Assembly: GCA_025355465.1 (NCBI GenBank)
Contig: JANXZO010000064.1
Location: 1 to 51,716 of the forward strand
Reading direction: 5' to 3'
Source of the DNA: Bacteroidales bacterium
GTDB taxonomy: Bacteria > Bacteroidota > Bacteroidia > Bacteroidales > FEN-979
Length of the DNA stretch: 51,716 bases
This document shows positions 1 through 9,998 of the stretch, in pieces. A model generated the notes under the pieces. The model saw only the letters and a list, made by a program, of their open reading frames with translations. It was not told the origin of the DNA and ran no database searches. Positions within the stretch are counted from its first letter, which is position 1; every line of letters begins with the position of its first letter. The position numbers and the translations under genes were made by a program.

Positions 1-3000
1 ACCGGAACGGCGACGGTATGCCAGGGCCAGACAGGCGTTGTTTACTCGATTGTCGCCATTCCGAACGCTTCGGGATACAACTGGACGGTTCCCACCGGAG
101 CTGCGATTGTGAGCGGAGCAAATTCCAACAGCATCACGGTCGATTTTTCAGCTACGGCAGTATCCGGGAACGTAACGGTTCAGGGAACCAACGCCTGTGG
201 TGCAGGTACACTTTCTGCCCCGTTTGCCGTTGCAGTTGACCTTCTTCCATCAGCCGCCGGCGTGATCACCGGACTTGCTTCCATATGCCCGGGTCAGCCA
301 CCGGTTGTGTATTCCGTTGACCCGATCGCCAACGCCAGCAGCTACCAATGGACAGTGCCACCAGGCGCTACCATTGCTTCGGGTGCCGGTACTCAAAGCA
401 TCATTGTAAATTATTCTCCCACCGCAACATCAGGGAATGTAACTGTACAGGGAACAAACTCCTGCGGGGCTGGATTATCTTCGGCGCTTCCGATCAATGT
501 CGGACTTTTGCCGCTGGCAGCCGGCGCCATTATTGGCCAATCTCCAGTTTGCCAGGGACAGTCCGGTGTGATCTACACGATCCCGTTAATTGGTAATGCA
601 ACTTCCTATGCTTGGACAGTTTCCGCCGGAGCAACTATCACTGCCGGAGCAACCACCAATCAAATTACCGTAGATTTTTCCTCCACCTCTCCAACAGTAA
701 CGATTACAGCTCAGGGGGTAAATTCCTGCGGAACCGGTTCCATCTCCTCCTTAAATGTCCTGATAGATCCGTTGCCGGATAATGCAGGTGTTATTTCAGG
801 TACTACACCAGTTTGCCAGGGACAATTGGGCGTGACCTATTCGGTAACGGCAATACCCAACGCAATTGGCTACAACTGGAACTTACCAATTGGAGCTCTG
901 ATCATTGCCGGAGCAAATTCCAACAGCATCACGGTTGATTACACGGCTTCGGCTGTTTCCGGAAATATTACGGTTCAGGGAACGAATGGCTGTGGGGCAG
1001 GGGTGGTATCTCCTGCTTACCCTGTGGTCGTGAATTCACTGCCAGGCGCAGCAGGAGCAATTTCTGGTGTCGCATCGGTATGCGAAGGCCAGACCGGATA
1101 TCATTATTATATCGCTCCTGTTGCCGGCGCAAATTCTTATGTCTGGACGATTCCGGTCGGCGCATCCATCGCTTCCGGGGCCAGTACCAACGATATAGTT
1201 GTTGATTTTGCCTTCGGCGCTTCAAGTGGTATATTAACGGTTACCGCCGTCAATGCCTGCGGAAATGGTCTCGTTTCGCCACCGTTTGCCGTGATCGTTA
1301 ACACGATACCGCTGGCGGCAGGGATTATTTATGGTCCTGCTGCGGTATGTCAGGGTCAAACCGGTGTCAGTTACTCAATACCGCCTATTGCTGGCGCTGC
1401 TACCTACCTCTGGACCGTACCGCTTGGTGTAACCATTACCTCGGGCGCCGGTTCCAGTACCATCACGGTTGATTTCTCAGCAACCGCAACAAATGGCGTG
1501 TTTACTGTTCAGGGATCCAATGCATGCGGCGTTGGTGCAACTTCTGCTCCCTATCCTGTAACCGTAAACTCGTTACCGCTAGCTCCGGGGGCTATTGCTG
1601 GTCTGACGACCGTTTGTCAGGGTCAAACCGGCGTTGTTTACACATCGCTTCCTGCCATTCCGAATGCCACAGGCTACATCTGGACACTTCCTTCAGGTGC
1701 AACAATCGTTAGCGGAGCGAACACAAACAGCATCACGGTCGATTATTCAACCACAGCCACAGCCGGAAATATTACCGTTCAGGGTACAAACACTTGCGGT
1801 GTCGGACCGGTTTCATCATCCTATGGAATCTCGGTGAACGTTTTACCGTCGGCTGCCGGCACAATTACCGGACTATCTGCTATCTGTCCGGGTCAGTCAT
1901 CCATAGTTTATGCGGTTGATCCGATTGCGAATGCTGGTTCCTACGTTTGGTCAGTTCCTCCCGGAGCAACAATCATTTCCGGTGGGGGGACCCAGAGCAT
2001 TATCGTAAATTATTCGCTCACTGCGACTTCTGGCAACGTTTCCGTTCATGGTTCCAATGCCTGCGGAAACGGATTGCCATCCTCATTGCCTGTTAATTTG
2101 GGCGTGCTTCCGATGGCTGCCGGCGCCATTGTCGGTCAATCTCCCGTATGCCAGGGAGCAACCGGAATCACCTATACGATCCCGGTTATCGGAAATGCTA
2201 CATCCTATGCCTGGACGGCGTCGGCTGGTGCGACTATCGTTGCCGGTGCCACAACGAATATGATCACCGTCGATTTCTCAACTTCATCGCCGGATGTTAC
2301 CATTACGGCACAGGGAGTGAACTTCTGCGGCACAGGACCTACCTCATCGTTAACCATTACTGTTGACATGCTTCCGGCTGCCGCTGGCATAATTACAGGT
2401 ACCTCCATCGTTTGCCAGGGACAAACCAGTGTTGTCTATTCTGTGATACCACCTATTCCCAATGCGATCGGCTACATCTGGACCCTTCCTGCCGGTGCTT
2501 CTATCGTTGGCGGAGCAAATACCAACAGCATCACTGTTGATTACTCGGCTACGGCTGTTTCCGGGAACATAACAGTTCAGGGAACCAATGCCTGTGGTAT
2601 TGGTATTGTCTCTCCTGCATTCGCCGTTACGGTGAATCCGATCCCGTCACCTGCCGGGAATGTAACGGGTTTGGCAACTGTTTGCGAAGGGCAAAGTGGT
2701 GTAGTTTATTCCATTGCACCATTAACCAACGCGGTGAGTTATGTGTGGACAGTTCCAACCGGAGCAACCATCATCGGGGTCGCTAATACCAACATAATCA
2801 CGGTGAATTTTGCTGTCGGGACATCCAGCGGTATGGTTTCGGTATATGGCACCAACAGTTGCGGGAATGGTATTCCTTCATCACCTTTCTCTGTTACAGT
2901 GAATACCCTGCCTTTCCCGGCCGGTATTATTTCCGGTGTGCCAACGGTGTGCCAGGGCCAATCCGGGGTTGTTTATTCAATTCAGGCAATTTCCGGAGCC

Positions 3001-3171
3001 ACAGGCTATGCCTGGACGGTTCCATCCGGTGCAAGTATCGTATCCGGTGCAAATACAACCAGTATCATGGTCGATTTCTCCACCAGTGCTGCCACCGGAT
3101 TTGTCACGGCTCAGGGGGTCAACAACTGTGGGTTAGGAACAATCTCATCCTATCCGGTAACTGTTAATACC
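1..3171 (+). repeat. Twelve tandem PKD-like Ig modules, about 264 bp each
   Basis: Each unit of about 85-90 residues has the order AG-x-I-x-G, VCQGQ-like, Y-x-W-x-(V/L)-P-x-GA, (T/V)VDFS-like, then N-x-CG. The first unit is cut by the window edge. The units are not interchangeable: unit n resembles unit n+6 more than its neighbours. Unit 1 and unit 7 alone share CPGQ with VDPIANA, units 2 and 8 share GQSPVCQG with GNATSYAWT, and units 4 and 10 share VCEGQ and CGNG. The offset is 1596-1599 bp (VCQGQ at 16 and 1612; CPGQ at 286 and 1885). Confidence 0.88.
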
Positions 3172-6100
3172 GGACCAGTTGCTGCCTACATCTTCCCGAA
3201 TAATCAGTGTGCCGAACAACCTGTTCAGTTTACCGATCAGAGCTCCCTGAACGGAGGAAGTGCCCTATTGTCATGGTCGTGGAATTTCGGAGATCCGGCT
3301 TCAGGCCCGGCGAACATCTCTACGCTCCAGAATCCAACGCATGCCTTCTCCGCAGCAGGTTCTTTCACGGTCACCCTGATCGTTACGAACATAAACGGGT
3401 GTATCAGCACTATCAGCCATACTATTGAAATAAACCTCCTCCCGGTGGCCGGATTTACGAATACGCCCGGCTGTCTAGGAAACCCGATCTCCTTTACCGA
3501 TATATCGATTCCAAATTCAACTTCTCTGTTCAGCTGGGATTGGGATTTCGGCGATGGAACGACCCATTCTGCACTTCAGAATCCAACCCATACCTATGCC
3601 ATCCTGGGTAATTACAACGTTACCTTGACGGTTACCAATAGTAATGGCTGTGTGGATGCGATAACAAAACCAATTCAGGTCATTCCGCCACCTCTGGCTG
3701 CATTTTCTGCAACAACCGAAAATTGTGCGGGAGGACCGGTTCAGTTTACTGATCAATCGTCCACTTCATTTGGCTATATTCTGAAATGGACCTGGGATTT
3801 TGGAGATGCTTCCAGCCCTGTAGTTGTAAATTATCCCGGACCGGGTAGTGTGCAACATACTTATACAGCACAGGGAACTTTCAACGCAACGCTGATAGTC
3901 GAGTCGTCCGACCATTGTATCACAAGCATCTCTCACCTTGTTACGGTGTCAACAGGACCGCTTGCGAACTACAGCTACAGTGCGAACCTCTGTCCCCTGC
4001 AGCCCGTTCAATTTACCGATCTGAGTCAGACCAATGGTTCCGGTCCGATAACTACCTGGTGGTGGAACTTCGGCGATCCTGGTTCTGGTACGGGCAATAC
4101 CTCTGCCCTGGAAAATCCGGTACACAGCTTCTCCGGATCCGGACCGCATACGGTTACCCTTACCATCACCAACAGCAATGGTTGTACGAATATGATCAGC
4201 CAGACAGTAAGCATTTTCCAATACCCTGTCGCAAATTTCACAGCCACCTCCCCGTGTCAGGGAGCAGCTTCGGTATTTTCCGATCTCTCGGTGCCAAATT
4301 CATTTGCGATGGCCTCGTGGGACTGGGATTTTGGAGATGGATCGGTACACTCCGGCCTGCAGAACCCTTCGCATACCTATGTTTCAGCAGGGGTTTACAA
4401 CGTAACGCTGCTGGTCACCAATTCAAATCAGTGTGTGCACGACACCACCATCACGGTGCATGTCGTACAGGGACCGGTTGCGGAATTTTCGGCCTCCACC
4501 GTAAACTGTTTTGAAGCGCCCGTCAGTTATACTAATCTTTCAACGGCCACACATGGACAGATCATAAGCTGGGTCTGGGATTTTGGCGATGGTACATCAC
4601 AAACGATCCTGTTCCCGGCGCCTCCCAATACAACGCATATCTTTGTCGGCGGTGCCATGCAGCATATCGTGCGACTCACGGTGACCACCGACGAAGGTTG
4701 TGTTTCATTCAAGGAACATACCATCAACAGTCTGCCCAAACCGCTGGCAAATTTCTCAAGCCCCACCGGATTATGTAACGGACAGAATGTTCCGTTTACT
4801 GATTTGTCACAGACCATTGGCGGTGTTGCCATCGTAAGCTGGGACTGGAATTTCGGTGATCCGCTATCCGGTACATCCAATTTTTCGACCCTTCAGAATC
4901 CGGTACATGCTTTCTCGGGTGCCGGTTCCTTTGATGTCCGGTTGATCATCACCAATGAACTCAGCTGTAAGGATACCATCTCACTGCCTGTGATTATTGG
5001 TGCCCGCCCGCTTGCCAACTTTACCAACGACACGGCATGCTTAGGATCCCTGACCTCATTTTTCAACCTTTCCACGACACCGCTTGGCACAACAATTCAA
5101 TCCTGGGTGTGGAATTTCGGTGATGGTAACCAGACCACGATTAACATTCCAAATCCACCGGATATAACCCACCTTTACGCTGTGTCGGGAACCTACCAGG
5201 TAACACTCACGGTTAACAATACGAACGGGTGCAGCCAGTCGATCACCAAACCCGTAATCGTACTTCCTGCTCCCGTAGCCGATTTTGTTCCATCAACACA
5301 GAATTGCGCCGGTACACAGGTTATCTTTACCGACATTTCGCATACCAATCATGGGTTCATCGTACGACGTACCTGGTTGTTTGGTGATGGGCAGGATACT
5401 GTGATCACAAACCCGTCGAGCAACCTTGTACCACATACCTATCCCAATGGAGGTGGATACACGGTAACCCTGACCATCAAAACATCAGATAGTTGTTCCA
5501 TCAGCATGAGTCATACGGTGATTGTTGATCCTCATCCGATTGCGAGCTTTGGTCACTCTCCTACACAGTGTACTGAAGTGCCGGTTCAGTTTACCGATAT
5601 GAGCCAGACCAATGGCGGAGCGGCGATCTCGCAATGGCACTGGAATTTTGGTGACCCCAACTCCGGGATACTGAATGTGTCGGCGCTGCAAAACCCTTCA
5701 CATACCTTTACGCATACCGGATTCTTTGATGTAACGCTGATTGTAGTTTCGGCAAACGGGTGCCGCGATACCATTGTTAGCCAGGTAGAGATCAATGTAC
5801 CGCCGGTTGCTAAATTTACCTACGAAGCTTCCTGCATCGGAACTCCGGTCGTGTTTACCGATCAATCCATTCCGAACTCTGCGGGAATATACTCCTGGGA
5901 TTGGAATTTCGGAGATGGAACCCCACACTCATCATTGCAAAATCCAACACATGTGTACTCGAATCCCGGAATTTACAATGTTACCCTGCTTGTACACAAC
6001 TCTTATCAATGTATTCACGACACCACGATTGCCGTGAGTATTTACGCCTTACCGCAATCAGCCTTTACCACCAATGCACCATTGTGCGTCGGGTCTCCGG

Positions 6101-9100
6101 TGAACTTTACGAACCAGTCGACCACAATGCACGGCTGGATCCAGCGCTGGGTGTGGAATTTTGGCGATGGTTCTACACAGTCGATCACCTTCCCGGCAAA
6201 TCCTAATGTTACACACACTTTCCAGGGATCTGCCCCCCAACACACCGTAAGGTTAACGATTGTTACTTCCGACAGCTGCAGTAATTTCACAGAACAGACC
6301 ATCAACAGTGATCCTGCCCCGGCAGCCAACTTCATCTACCCGGCAACCCTCTGCGAAACATCGCTGGTGTCGTTTACCGATATTACCCAGCTGGCCGGAG
6401 GCGGACCCATCTCCTCCTGGAATTGGAATTTTGGTGATCCCACTTCAGGAACCGCCAACATCTCCAACCTGCAGAATCCATCGCATGCCTTTACAGGTCC
6501 GGGGCAGTTCAATGTACGACTCATTGTTGTTAACACCGGTTCATGCAGGGATACGATAATCAAACCAATCTTCATCAATGAGAAGCCCTTGGCGGATTTC
6601 TCAGCAGATACTGCCTGTTTCGGAGGGATTACACATTTTACCGATTTGTCCACTTCAAACGTAACAGTGACAGGTTGGGATTGGGATTTCGGCGATGGTA
6701 CAGCGCATGTTCATACTCAGAATACCCAACATCTGTATGCAACACCCGGAGTGTTCAATGTAACCCTCACAGTTACCAATCTGAATGGTTGCACCCAGTT
6801 TATTACCAAGCAGGTCAGAGTAAATCCTGCACCGGTGGCGGCTTACAGCTATCCTTCCATCAATTGTTCCGGAGCTCCTGTTTCATTTAACGATTTGAGT
6901 TCAACGCTTCAGGGATATATTGTGACCTGGATCTGGACATTCGGAGATGGTACCAGTACAACGATCCATTTTCCCACACCTCAGAATGTGACTCACATCT
7001 ATGCTAACGGCGGGAATTACAATGTTACACTCACGGTTAAAACAAGCGACAGTTGTTCCAATTCAGTCACCCACCAGGTGCCGGTAGGAGCCAGCCCGCT
7101 TGCAAACTTCAGCTTCGCTTCAACCCGTTGTCAGGCTTCACCGGTAGCATTCACGGATCTGTCACAACCCAACGGTGGTGGAACGCTCACCAGTTGGAGC
7201 TGGGACTTTGGTGATCCCACTTCCGGAGCAAATAACTTTTCAACGCTCCAGAACCCTTCGCATATTTATCAGTCGGCAGGGAATTACCAGGTACGGCTCC
7301 TGGTCGGAAATATCAGTAATTGCCTGGATACAGTTATCAAACCTGTTTCTGTCAGCAGTATTCCGAGTGCCCGTTTTACAGCCGATACAGTTTGTTCTGG
7401 CGATAGCACCTCATTCCATGATGTTTCAGTGGCCAATTCGGGAACGATCAGCTCACGGTTATGGAACTTTGGCGACGGAACAACCTCCACGCTTCAGAAT
7501 CCGAAACATCTTTATCCAGCAGCAGGTGTCTATACTGTTACCCTGACCGTTATGAATTCTTTAAGTTGTCAGGATGATACCATCGGTCAGGTTCTTATTA
7601 ATCAGGGACCGGCTGCCATGTTCAGTTATGCCGCCGGATGCATGATGTCGGCCACCCAATTTACAGATCTCTCTACCACGCAGTCAGGTTTTATCAATCA
7701 GTGGTCATGGAATTTTGGCGACGGCGGAACCTCCACGTTGCAAAACCCGACGCACGTGTACACCACCGGTGGAGCCTTCCAGGTTACCCTCACGGTCACA
7801 AGTACCAGCGGCTGTTCAGCTACCATCACCTTGCCGGTCGCCATCCTTTTGCGTCCGGCTGCAGCATTCAGCTACAACAGTGCCTATTGCCCGAGTGGAA
7901 GGGTAGCCTTCTCCGACCATTCAACCACCCCCGGCGCACCCATCGTGGGATGGTATTGGCTGTTCGAACCGGGATTCTATTCAACTGCACCAAATCCGGT
8001 ATATACCTACGCGGTTACCGATACCAATTATTCGGTCATGCTCATTGTTACCGACCTCAACGGCTGCAGCGATACCATCATTGATACAGTATTTGTGCTT
8101 CCCGGATTCCGGTTTGGCATCACAGCTACTACTCCTTGCCTTGGAGAGGCAGCCCATTTCTCTGCACTCAACCTGGCACCGAACGATACGTTGCACGACC
8201 TCCGGTGGGACTTCGGAGAACCCTCCAGCGGACCCAACAACTATTCAACACTATACACTCCTTCACACACCTATCAAACTGCAGGATCCTATACAGTTAA
8301 ACTGAGAGCCTATAATTCCAACAATTGTGCCGACAGCGTCTACCATCAGGTGGTGGTTCACCCGTTGCCAATAGCAGATTACACTTACAATGTAATACCC
8401 TATTGCGACAGCATCGTGACCTTCCGCCATCTTGCCAGCGGCAACGGAGCGGCCATTGACTCACTGCGGTGGGTATTTGGTGATGGTGACACCATTGTGA
8501 AAACCCAAACCGTTCCTGATACCGTAAAACATCAATTCCATGGTTTCGGAACATTTAATGTCAGCCTTACCGTATTCAATGCGAATGGTTGTCAGAGTAC
8601 AATCACGAAACCAGTACTGATCGCCTGCCTGGCTGCACAATTTGCCCAGCGTGATACCGTAAACTGTTCCAACCTGCCAATTCAACTCGTAGACAGTTCC
8701 GGTCCACGCAGCCTGATCAAGCGGTGGTATTGGGATTTCGGAGATGGATCGGATACTACCTACACGGTGTTTAAAACAGATAAGATAAAACACAGGTATT
8801 CTGCCACGGGTCAGTATGAGGTTATGCTCGCTGTTTCATCAACCAACAATGGTACAACACTTTCAGATACGTTGCGCCGTATGATAACCGTGAAAATAGG
8901 ACCCACCACTCAATACACCTTTACCACGAACTGTGCCGGCGATACTACCAGGTTTATCAATTTGTCCGACAGCAACGGGGTTAGCATACTGTCAAATCAC
9001 TGGAGATTTGGAGAACCCTCCTCCGGATCACTGGATTCAAGCAATACCGTGGATGCGAAACACCGTTATGCAAATTTTGGAACGTACCATTCAATGCTTG

Positions 9101-9981
9101 TTATCGGTAACGCGAACGGCTGTTTTGATACCTTGAAAAGAGACCTCGTTGTACACAAGGTGCCAAGGGCTGAATTTACCAGTTCCATGGCCTGTACCAG
9201 CGATTTGACCTATTTCACGGACAAAACAAAGCTCGGGGATACCACCGCCTCCTACTGGATATGGGCATTTGGTGACCCGAACACCCCGCGTGATACGTCA
9301 CGGATTGTTGATCCGACACATACCTACAACAACCCGGGTTCATACAAAGTTTATATGAAGGTGAAGGACAATTTCGGGTGCTGGGATACCATAACCCACA
9401 CCATCGCGGTACTTACCTCGCCCGTAAGTTCATTTACTCTTACTGACAACGTGGATGGAATGGCTGGAAAGATCAAGTTGAAGAACATGTCGGTAAATGC
9501 GACAACCTATGACTGGAGCTTTGGAAACGGCAGTACCTCCATCGATGAAAATCCCGTTTACACTTACAAAGAAGACGGAACCTACAACATCCGGCTTGTT
9601 ACATGGAATCAGAATAATTGTTCTGACACCACTAACCTTACTTACGAATTCCTCTATCATAACCTGTTTGTGCCAAATCTGTTCTCACCCACCAACATGA
9701 TTTATGAGGTGAGGTACTTCCGCCCTGTCGGAATTAATTTAAGCCAATACCATGTTACGGTCTACGACCTTGGAGGTCATCTCATTTGGGAGTCAACTGC
9801 CCTTGATGATAAGGGAAGCCCATTGGAGGGTTGGGACGGTACTGCTAATGGTGAATTAATGCCCCAGGGAACTTACATGTGGAAGATCTCAGCGGTGTTC
9901 AGCGATGGAAAAATCTGGGAAGGATCAAATATGGGTAAAGGTTCAACCACTACAATGGGTACGGTGACCCTGGTACGTTAA
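1..9981 (+). CDS. Giant PKD/Ig-repeat surface protein with T9SS type B C-terminal domain (5' end outside window)
   Basis: The reading frame is open from base 1 to the TAA at 9979-9981, so at least 3326 residues are present and the true start lies upstream; the GTG at 109 is internal. The visible protein is 12 PKD-like Ig modules (to about 3171), 25 PKD modules (3178-9660) and a C-terminal gliding-motility/CHU_C-like domain. Most modules keep two cysteines (for example VCQGQ and N-x-CG), which could form one disulfide per module in the extracellular protein. PKD modules carry the usual W-x-FGDG or W-x-FGDP core. The architecture matches SprB-like adhesins and other large type IX secretion substrates, and a PorP/SprF gene follows 17 nt downstream. 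Secretion and surface anchoring are inferred from the C-terminal domain; the ligand is unknown. Confidence 0.93.
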   Translation, partial: TGTATVCQGQTGVVYSIVAIPNASGYNWTVPTGAAIVSGANSNSITVDFSATAVSGNVTVQGTNACGAGTLSAPFAVAVDLLPSAAGVITGLASICPGQPPVVYSVDPIANASSYQWTVPPGATIASGAGTQSIIVNYSPTATSGNVTVQGTNSCGAGLSSALPINVGLLPLAAGAIIGQSPVCQGQSGVIYTIPLIGNATSYAWTVSAGATITAGATTNQITVDFSSTSPTVTITAQGVNSCGTGSISSLNVLIDPLPDNAGVISGTTPVCQGQLGVTYSVTAIPNAIGYNWNLPIGALIIAGANSNSITVDYTASAVSGNITVQGTNGCGAGVVSPAYPVVVNSLPGAAGAISGVASVCEGQTGYHYYIAPVAGANSYVWTIPVGASIASGASTNDIVVDFAFGASSGILTVTAVNACGNGLVSPPFAVIVNTIPLAAGIIYGPAAVCQGQTGVSYSIPPIAGAATYLWTVPLGVTITSGAGSSTITVDFSATATNGVFTVQGSNACGVGATSAPYPVTVNSLPLAPGAIAGLTTVCQGQTGVVYTSLPAIPNATGYIWTLPSGATIVSGANTNSITVDYSTTATAGNITVQGTNTCGVGPVSSSYGISVNVLPSAAGTITGLSAICPGQSSIVYAVDPIANAGSYVWSVPPGATIISGGGTQSIIVNYSLTATSGNVSVHGSNACGNGLPSSLPVNLGVLPMAAGAIVGQSPVCQGATGITYTIPVIGNATSYAWTASAGATIVAGATTNMITVDFSTSSPDVTITAQGVNFCGTGPTSSLTITVDMLPAAAGIITGTSIVCQGQTSVVYSVIPPIPNAIGYIWTLPAGASIVGGANTNSITVDYSATAVSGNITVQGTNACGIGIVSPAFAVTVNPIPSPAGNVTGLATVCEGQSGVVYSIAPLTNAVSYVWTVPTGATIIGVANTNIITVNFAVGTSSGMVSVYGTNSCGNGIPSSPFSVTVNTLPFPAGIISGVPTVCQGQSGVVYSIQAISGATGYAWTVPSGASIVSGANTTSIMVDFSTSAATGFVTAQGVNNCGLGTISSYPVTVNTGPVAAYIFPNNQCAEQPVQFTDQSSLNGGSALLSWSWNFGDPASGPANISTLQNPTHAFSAAGSFTVTLIVTNINGCISTISHTIEINLLPVAGFTNTPGCLGNPISFTDISIPNSTSLFSWDWDFGDGTTHSALQNPTHTYAILGNYNVTLTVTNSNGCVDAITKPIQVIPPPLAAFSATTENCAGGPVQFTDQSSTSFGYILKWTWDFGDASSPVVVNYPGPGSVQHTYTAQGTFNATLIVESSDHCITSISHLVTVSTGPLANYSYSANLCPLQPVQFTDLSQTNGSGPITTWWWNFGDPGSGTGNTSALENPVHSFSGSGPHTVTLTITNSNGCTNMISQTVSIFQYPVANFTATSPCQGAASVFSDLSVPNSFAMASWDWDFGDGSVHSGLQNPSHTYVSAGVYNVTLLVTNSNQCVHDTTITVHVVQGPVAEFSASTVNCFEAPVSYTNLSTATHGQIISWVWDFGDGTSQTILFPAPPNTTHIFVGGAMQHIVRLTVTTDEGCVSFKEHTINSLPKPLANFSSPTGLCNGQNVPFTDLSQTIGGVAIVSWDWNFGDPLSGTSNFSTLQNPVHAFSGAGSFDVRLIITNELSCKDTISLPVIIGARPLANFTNDTACLGSLTSFFNLSTTPLGTTIQSWVWNFGDGNQTTINIPNPPDITHLYAVSGTYQVTLTVNNTNGCSQSITKPVIVLPAPVADFVPSTQNCAGTQVIFTDISHTNHGFIVRRTWLFGDGQDTVITNPSSNLVPHTYPNGGGYTVTLTIKTSDSCSISMSHTVIVDPHPIASFGHSPTQCTEVPVQFTDMSQTNGGAAISQWHWNFGDPNSGILNVSALQNPSHTFTHTGFFDVTLIVVSANGCRDTIVSQVEINVPPVAKFTYEASCIGTPVVFTDQSIPNSAGIYSWDWNFGDGTPHSSLQNPTHVYSNPGIYNVTLLVHNSYQCIHDTTIAVSIYALPQSAFTTNAPLCVGSPVNFTNQSTTMHGWIQRWVWNFGDGSTQSITFPANPNVTHTFQGSAPQHTVRLTIVTSDSCSNFTEQTINSDPAPAANFIYPATLCETSLVSFTDITQLAGGGPISSWNWNFGDPTSGTANISNLQNPSHAFTGPGQFNVRLIVVNTGSCRDTIIKPIFINEKPLADFSADTACFGGITHFTDLSTSNVTVTGWDWDFGDGTAHVHTQNTQHLYATPGVFNVTLTVTNLNGCTQFITKQVRVNPAPVAAYSYPSINCSGAPVSFNDLSSTLQGYIVTWIWTFGDGTSTTIHFPTPQNVTHIYANGGNYNVTLTVKTSDSCSNSVTHQVPVGASPLANFSFASTRCQASPVAFTDLSQPNGGGTLTSWSWDFGDPTSGANNFSTLQNPSHIYQSAGNYQVRLLVGNISNCLDTVIKPVSVSSIPSARFTADTVCSGDSTSFHDVSVANSGTISSRLWNFGDGTTSTLQNPKHLYPAAGVYTVTLTVMNSLSCQDDTIGQVLINQGPAAMFSYAAGCMMSATQFTDLSTTQSGFINQWSWNFGDGGTSTLQNPTHVYTTGGAFQVTLTVTSTSGCSATITLPVAILLRPAAAFSYNSAYCPSGRVAFSDHSTTPGAPIVGWYWLFEPGFYSTAPNPVYTYAVTDTNYSVMLIVTDLNGCSDTIIDTVFVLPGFRFGITATTPCLGEAAHFSALNLAPNDTLHDLRWDFGEPSSGPNNYSTLYTPSHTYQTAGSYTVKLRAYNSNNCADSVYHQVVVHPLPIADYTYNVIPYCDSIVTFRHLASGNGAAIDSLRWVFGDGDTIVKTQTVPDTVKHQFHGFGTFNVSLTVFNANGCQSTITKPVLIACLAAQFAQRDTVNCSNLPIQLVDSSGPRSLIKRWYWDFGDGSDTTYTVFKTDKIKHRYSATGQYEVMLAVSSTNNGTTLSDTLRRMITVKIGPTTQYTFTTNCAGDTTRFINLSDSNGVSILSNHWRFGEPSSGSLDSSNTVDAKHRYANFGTYHSMLVIGNANGCFDTLKRDLVVHKVPRAEFTSSMACTSDLTYFTDKTKLGDTTASYWIWAFGDPNTPRDTSRIVDPTHTYNNPGSYKVYMKVKDNFGCWDTITHTIAVLTSPVSSFTLTDNVDGMAGKIKLKNMSVNATTYDWSFGNGSTSIDENPVYTYKEDGTYNIRLVTWNQNNCSDTTNLTYEFLYHNLFVPNLFSPTNMIYEVRYFRPVGINLSQYHVTVYDLGGHLIWESTALDDKGSPLEGWDGTANGELMPQGTYMWKISAVFSDGKIWEGSNMGKGSTTTMGTVTLVR
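3178..9660 (+). repeat. Twenty-five tandem PKD modules with A-B-C triplet order
   Basis: Modules of about 86 residues are arranged as repeating triplets. Type A has W-x-W-N-FGDP-x-SG with LQNP-x-HAF. Type B has SWDWDFGDG with LQNP-x-H-x-Y. Type C has a longer loop rich in P and N before the final strands. Six triplets can be read (A starts near 3178, 3961, 4744, 5539, 6322 and 7099), followed by seven more diverged modules. Odd and even triplets differ: B2 and B4 share QC-x-HDTT, while B1, B3 and B5 share TK-x-x-x-V before the next unit. This makes a six-module period of about 1.54-1.58 kb. Confidence 0.87.
9661..9978 (+). other. Type IX secretion C-terminal domain, type B (gliding motility-associated, CHU_C-like)
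   Basis: The last 106 residues begin NLFVPNLFSPTN and contain VTVYDLGGHLIWES, GWDGTANG and PQGTYMWKI. This matches the conserved order of the type B sorting domain (P-N-x-F-x-P-N, then a rod-like strand with GG, then WDG and GTY). In known systems this domain directs export through the type IX secretion machine and depends on a PorP/SprF partner, which is the next gene. Confidence 0.88.
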
Positions 9982-9998
9982 CTGTAAATGAGAAGACA

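Noticed and set aside
3915-4514. Alternative-frame proteins inside the giant repeat gene (several of 60-200 residues)
   Set aside because: They arise because repeat DNA keeps the off-frames open; they contain repeated shadows of the same modules and no separate signals.
1-9660. CRISPR or satellite array suggested by the periodic DNA
   Set aside because: The period (about 260 bp) and triplet-frame conservation show protein-coding domain repeats, not spaced direct repeats.
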